Shown here: in pieces, positions 9,001 through 13,171 of the stretch
How the letters are laid out: every line of letters begins with the position of its first letter
How positions within the stretch are numbered: position 1 is the stretch's first letter
Source of the DNA: Goniomonas avonlea
Lineage: Eukaryota > Cryptophyceae > Goniomonadida > Goniomonadaceae
Direction of reading: 5' to 3'
Assembly (NCBI GenBank): GCA_003573635.1
Contig: QUTJ01031587.1
Location: forward strand, 1 to 13,171
Length of the DNA: 13,171 nt
Notes under the pieces: model-generated
What the model was told of the DNA's origin: nothing
Databases searched by the model: none
The model's input: the letters and a program-made list of their open reading frames with translations, nothing else
Translations under genes and position numbers: made by a program

Positions 9001-9618
9001 CTCTGTCTCTCTGTCTCCCTCCTCTCCCCTTCCTCGGCTCATTCGTGCTCGCTCCCGCTCTCTGTTGCTCGCTCTTCGCCAACCGCCCTCGCTCTCCTCT
9101 CTCACTCTTTCCCTCTCAAAACTCTGGCACGCTCTCTCGCCCCCCCCCTCTCTCTTGCTCTGTCTCTCCTCACTCGCTCTCTCGCTCTCTGTCTCTGTCT
9201 CTCTCTCTCGATCGCTCTCCTCTCTCACTTTCTCTCTCTCTCTCCGCCCCTCTCTCCCTGTCGCTCTCTCGCCCTCTCTCCCTGTCGCTCTCTCGCCCTC
9301 TCTCCCTGTCGCTCTCTCTCTCACCCTCCTCTCTTGCCCTCTCTTGCCCTCCCTTGCCCTCTCACTCTCTCGCCCTCTGTCGCCCTCGCTCCCCCCCCCC
9401 CCCTCTCTCCCTGTTAACCCTCCACATCGACACAGGTGTGGACAGACCCCGAGAGTGTGTCAGCCGTGGTGGCGAGCAGCAACACGCTGTTCAACCTTCT
9501 CCTCACTCTGGTTCTGCTGCCTTTTTCCGGGCGCTTTAGCAGCCTTGTGATGTGGCTTGTGCCGGATGTCGGGCACAGGTCCAAACGTGACAGCTCCGAG
9601 AGCCTCGAGGTTGTGTGA
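6026..9618 (+). CDS. Na+/phosphate cotransporter (Na_Pi_cotrans family, two inverted repeats)
   Basis: A sodium-coupled phosphate carrier in a membrane, related to SLC34 and bacterial NptA/PNaS proteins. Exons: 6026-6047, 6092-6193, 6249-6295, 6341-6506, 6553-6806, 6852-7016, 7545-7718 and 9436-9618. They total 1113 nt, or 370 residues, in consistent phase. Repeat 1: LLGGLGLFMHG near 30, then GMKLLGVSLKAVAGPS, the helix at 72-112 with LSSS at 82-85, and PVLLGAGIGST. Next come a membrane helix and a hydrophilic loop rich in P, K, S and A (about 150-175). Repeat 2: FFGMEVMSG, AVIQSSGAAVAV at 222-233, PLVLGANVGT at 249-258, and a last exon with NTLFNLLLTLVLLPF. Pairing of QSS and GANxGT motifs is diagnostic. 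Oddities: the first QSSS has lost its Gln, and the last intron is 1717 nt. The first exon (MSSHESPS) is the least sure part. Confidence 0.9.
7017..7544 (+). other. 528-nt intron of the phosphate transporter
   Basis: Lies exactly between VPLVL and GANVGT, inside the conserved second-repeat motif, so both splice sites are well fixed (donor GTATGC, acceptor TTTACAAG). It contains the gtcacaattgtgac palindrome at 7273-7286 and two copies of ttgttctgacacag (about 7312 and 7369). A near-palindrome ctgacacagtgtcag and a C run around 7348-7359 also lie inside. Confidence 0.9.
7273..7299. repeat. Palindromic element, second copy
   Basis: The perfect 14-bp palindrome gtcacaattgtgac occupies 7273-7286. 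The stretch 7275-7299 matches 3700-3724 at 24 of 25 bases, continuing into tcatcagcacaa. Both copies lie in introns of plus-strand genes. Confidence 0.8.
8146..8169 (+). repeat. C24 homopolymer
   Basis: Twenty-four consecutive C residues inside the transporter intron, just upstream of an agcaaag sequence. The exact length is likely to vary between individuals or sequencing runs. Confidence 0.85.
8270..8724. repeat. Polypyrimidine tract switching to polypurine tract (imperfect inverted repeat)
   Basis: Bases from about 8270 to 8629 are almost only C and T. At 8630 the strand switches abruptly to almost only G and A, through 8724. The segments on each side of the switch (about 8580-8629 and 8630-8680) are imperfect reverse complements built from ctcct/aggag units, so a long hairpin is possible. 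Confidence 0.75.
9249..9318 (+). repeat. 24-bp tandem repeat, about three copies
   Basis: The unit begins cctctctccctgtcgctc and repeats at 9249, 9273 and 9297; the third copy decays into a plain (CT)n run. Translated, it gives an RPLSLSLS octad, which explains spurious open frames here. Confidence 0.85.
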
Positions 9619-9945
9619 GAACAACTGCACCGTGCCGGTAGCCATGTTTTTTCTTCTTTTCGGGGTTGGCCAAATCAGGTTTTCGGTTTGGTACTGGCCC
9701 CCGAAATCTGGTTTATTGTGTGTTTTTATATTCAAAAACGATTTGCCCTGTCCCCCACCTTAACTCGTCTGGCCACGTCGTTTTTGATCAGAAGCCTCAC
9801 TCAGGCAGCCAGAGCACATGGCGTGGCGCAAGTAGGACAGCAACGTGATTGGGGGAGTACGGCCACACTGAAGGCAGGCGCTTGTTGACTCTTATCCCTC
9901 ACTCCAAGTTGCTTCTCTGCTGACTCGGGCTCGGATACGAGCAAC
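9619..9945. other. Intergenic region between the phosphate transporter and gene 5
   Basis: A 327-bp gap between co-oriented genes. It must contain the transporter 3' UTR and the gene 5 promoter. A T/A-rich stretch at about 9650-9750 has no canonical AATAAA. No RNA gene or open frame worth calling is seen. Confidence 0.5.
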
Positions 9946-11161
9946 ATGGACATCCCACCACAATTTCAACACGTAAGGTTTCGGGGCTCTACCTCGGGGC
10001 CTTCAAGTTGTGGGGCGATGGCACAGGCACCGGTGGTCGGCGCGGGCCCGGGACCACCGGTGGTCGGCGCGGGTCCGGGACCACCAACTGACAGGTCCAT
10101 CAGACTAGGGCGTTGAAGTGATTTCCTGGCTTTGTGGGAGACTCTGAGGTGTGGCTTATGGGAACACGCCGAATAGCCATCTCTGCAAATGCCCGTGACC
10201 GTGTTGTGGGTGCGCGGAAAACGGCAAGCTCGCCTCGTGAGGGGTGTCGCTCGCTCCTCGGCGAGGTAGATTTGAGAATTCAAGAGAGACGGTGTGGGCC
10301 GGTTCCAAGCTCTTGAATTCCTGTAGTCCGTGTGTGCGCCTTCGACTTCTTTACCCCGAATCCGTTGACCCGGGAGGGCCAAGTCCAAGGCGGACAAGCC
10401 TTGCACCGTGGCGCTTCATCAAATTGTGTGCTCGCCTACAGCAACAGCAACTTGCCTCCAGCGACTGTTCCTTGCAAATATCGGAGTTGTCGTGCAGCCA
10501 TGATTGACGTTTGGCTCGGGTCGCGCCAATGCAAATACAGCCCCTCGTCAACCGTGCTGATATGGAGGACCGACGACAGGATTTGGGGCAGCTGACACTG
10601 AAGGCACAGAGCTGCCAGCAAGGCTGCTGACTGAGCCATGGCAAACATGCCAGAACACTATGTATTTGGCGTATGCCAAACCATGTATTGGCGAATATGG
10701 CAGGACACCTGGCAATATGGCAGGACACCGTGTATTGAAAGGACAGATCCAAGTGCACCGACGGGGCCGAACGTGAGCCTGAGACGGCCGAAGAGTAATG
10801 TTGTCGATTCAAGTTCCTTCACTGTCTTTCGAGTGTGCCATCCTAACTAAAGAGCGTCTGTGGGTTCGATACCCGAACGACAGGTGGCATACTCACGCGC
10901 CACGTGGGAGGTGCAGACAGCTCACATCGGCTGTCAGAAGCGCCCACGTCAGCCGTCAGAAGCGTCTCGGCCAGGCTCTCAGATGCCGCCGTCGACTGGC
11001 ACACTGCCTGGTGCGACAGGGTGTGCGCGAAGGCTGGTCTCAAACTCGGCCCAGTGGTCCTGAAGAATGAGGGAATCAGCGTGAGTGTCAAATTCGACCA
11101 CCAGCTGACAATTGTCTCGCGCCTGGGTGCGATGGGTGGGGTTTCGTCTGTGACAATGTGA
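9946..11161 (+). CDS. Unrecognised protein of about 216 residues
   Basis: Not recognised. Proposed exons: 9946-9972, 10027-10111, 10327-10485, 10580-10772 and 10975-11161, totalling 651 nt with consistent phases and stop TGA at 11159. It starts MDIPPQFQH at a good GTAAGG donor. Exon 2 encodes a 9-residue tandem repeat (VVGAGPGPP twice). Exon 3 reads AFDFFTPNPLTREGQ with GC-rich third positions. Exon 4 contains MYLAYAKPCIGEYGR. The last exon, DAAVDWHTAWCDRVCAKAG ending SVTM, is the most convincing single exon. No signal peptide or membrane helix is visible. It converges on the dehydratase gene, with about 100 bp between stops. The first and last exons are likely; junctions at 10111/10327 and 10485/10580 are guesses, and two genes are possible. 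Confidence 0.45.
10029..10082 (+). repeat. 27-bp GC-rich tandem repeat, two copies, in frame
   Basis: Units 10029-10055 and 10056-10082 differ at one base. The unit length is a multiple of three, and in the proposed gene 5 frame it encodes a Gly/Pro/Ala nonapeptide repeated twice. Confidence 0.85.
10276..10320. repeat. 11-bp perfect hairpin in an intron of gene 5
   Basis: gaattcaagag (10276-10286) and ctcttgaattc (10310-10320) are exact reverse complements with a 23-nt loop. The hairpin ends six bases before the proposed acceptor at 10325-10326, so it could affect 3' splice-site use. Confidence 0.7.
10694..10729 (+). repeat. 16-bp direct repeat with 20-bp spacing
   Basis: aatatggcaggacacc occurs at 10694-10709 and again at 10714-10729. 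It lies inside proposed exon 4 of gene 5. Confidence 0.85.
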
Positions 11162-11260
11162 AGGTGATGAAAAGCGCTGCAGAGAATGCGTGAAGTGGGT
11201 GACAGACTGACAGACCCCGCTCCCACTTCAATTCCTCGACTGACTCAACGACTCCTCAAA

Positions 11261-12886
<1,626 letters not shown>

Positions 12887-13171
12887 CGTGGCGGCCTGAA
12901 GTCAAAACAGCCCGAAAATTTGAGCAACCATATGGACACAAAAAATACTGACCGAGTAGATCAGTCGATCTCACCTCATGATAGGTTCTCTAATCGATCT
13001 TGATCGGGAACCAAAACTTCGGTTCAGACTCCGAACTTCAGAGTTGATGAGAGAGAGAGAGAGAGAGGATTCAAGCCATTCAGGAACCGCTGAGCGGCCA
13101 CAGACCCATGAGGGCCTGCCTGAAGGCATAAGAGAGAACACCCCGCCCTGCGAGCGATACATGGAGAGTGG
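12887..13171. other. Upstream region of the dehydratase gene, no gene assigned
   Basis: Contains the presumed dehydratase promoter. Short inverted repeats built on gatc are seen (agatcagtcgatct near 12958; atcgatcttgatcg near 12992), plus a (GA)n run at 13049-13067. Short open frames on both strands at 13060-13171 could be an exon of the next gene, but nothing recognisable supports a call. Confidence 0.5.
13049..13067 (+). repeat. (GA)n microsatellite
   Basis: About nine GA units, upstream of the dehydratase start codon. Confidence 0.85.

Larger units (their letters stand above)
7719..9435 (+). other. 1717-nt microsatellite-rich last intron of the phosphate transporter
   Basis: Donor GTCAGT follows ...LLSAPTE and the acceptor TCGACACAG precedes VWTDPESVSA; both sides are clear transporter sequence. 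In order it holds (TCTG)n at about 7753-7780, (CA)n at 7803-7829, C24 at 8146-8169, and a pyrimidine tract at about 8270-8629. Then come a purine tract (8630-8724), a non-repetitive A/T-containing island (8725-8808), a second purine tract (8809-8895) and a pyrimidine tract (about 8960-9415) with a 24-bp tandem repeat. It is about 35 times longer than a typical intron here. Long open frames across it encode only Ser/Leu runs and are artefacts. Confidence 0.9.

Noticed and set aside
8295-9539. 414-codon plus-strand open frame (and a 341-codon one in another frame)
   Set aside because: Composition is almost only Ser, Leu and Pro from a CT-rich tract; it lies in a transporter intron whose flanking exons are clear. 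Stop codons are simply rare in C/T repeats.
10436-10648. Minus-strand frame starting MAQSAALLAALCLQC
   Set aside because: Looks like a signal-peptide protein but is antisense to gene 5 exons, with no independent support.
10821-10884. tRNA-like segment with a gggttcgataccc T-arm lookalike
   Set aside because: The T-stem is only partly paired, no D-arm or proper anticodon arm is found, and the candidate acceptor arms are too close together and mismatched.

Overview
The window is nuclear DNA from a small-genome, single-celled eukaryote (a protist or alga). Every recognisable gene is split by GT-AG introns, most only 41-61 nt long. Genes sit about 2 kb apart on alternating strands, and microsatellites and homopolymers are abundant. 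There is no sign of bacterial operons, ribosome binding sites, CRISPR arrays or insertion sequences. The lineage cannot be fixed from the sequence; a cryptophyte-like alga is only a guess.

Layout, left to right. (1) Minus strand, 1-1679: UDP-glucose pyrophosphorylase (UGP), seven coding exons, running off the left edge. (2) Plus strand, 1847-5262: an unrecognised protein with one N-terminal membrane segment, a basic stop, a short coiled coil and a long disordered Pro/Gln/Ser tail, modelled with 14 exons. (3) Minus strand, 5553-5885: an unrecognised protein of about 94 residues with highly GC-biased codons. (4) Plus strand, 6026-9618: a Na+/phosphate cotransporter of the two-repeat Na_Pi_cotrans family, eight exons, with a 1.7 kb last intron made largely of pyrimidine and purine tracts. 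(5) Plus strand, 9946-11161: an unrecognised protein of about 216 residues, five exons. (6) Minus strand, about 11261-12886: a nucleotide-sugar 4,6-dehydratase (TGDS / plant RHM N-domain type). The last 285 bases hold the dehydratase upstream region and a (GA)n tract, with no gene I can assign.

The genes form divergent pairs (UGP/gene 2 and gene 3/transporter) with only 140-170 bp between start codons, and convergent pairs (gene 2/gene 3 and gene 5/dehydratase). The two sugar-nucleotide enzymes could act in sequence: UGP makes UDP-glucose, which an RHM-type 4,6-dehydratase converts towards UDP-rhamnose. They are about 10 kb apart with unrelated-looking genes between, so this is linkage and not an operon.

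No obviously new biological system stands out. The best leads are three unrecognised proteins, a degenerate first QSSS motif in the transporter, a palindromic element shared by two introns, and the very large polypurine/polypyrimidine intron. All exon models were made by eye from frame continuity, splice sites and family motifs.
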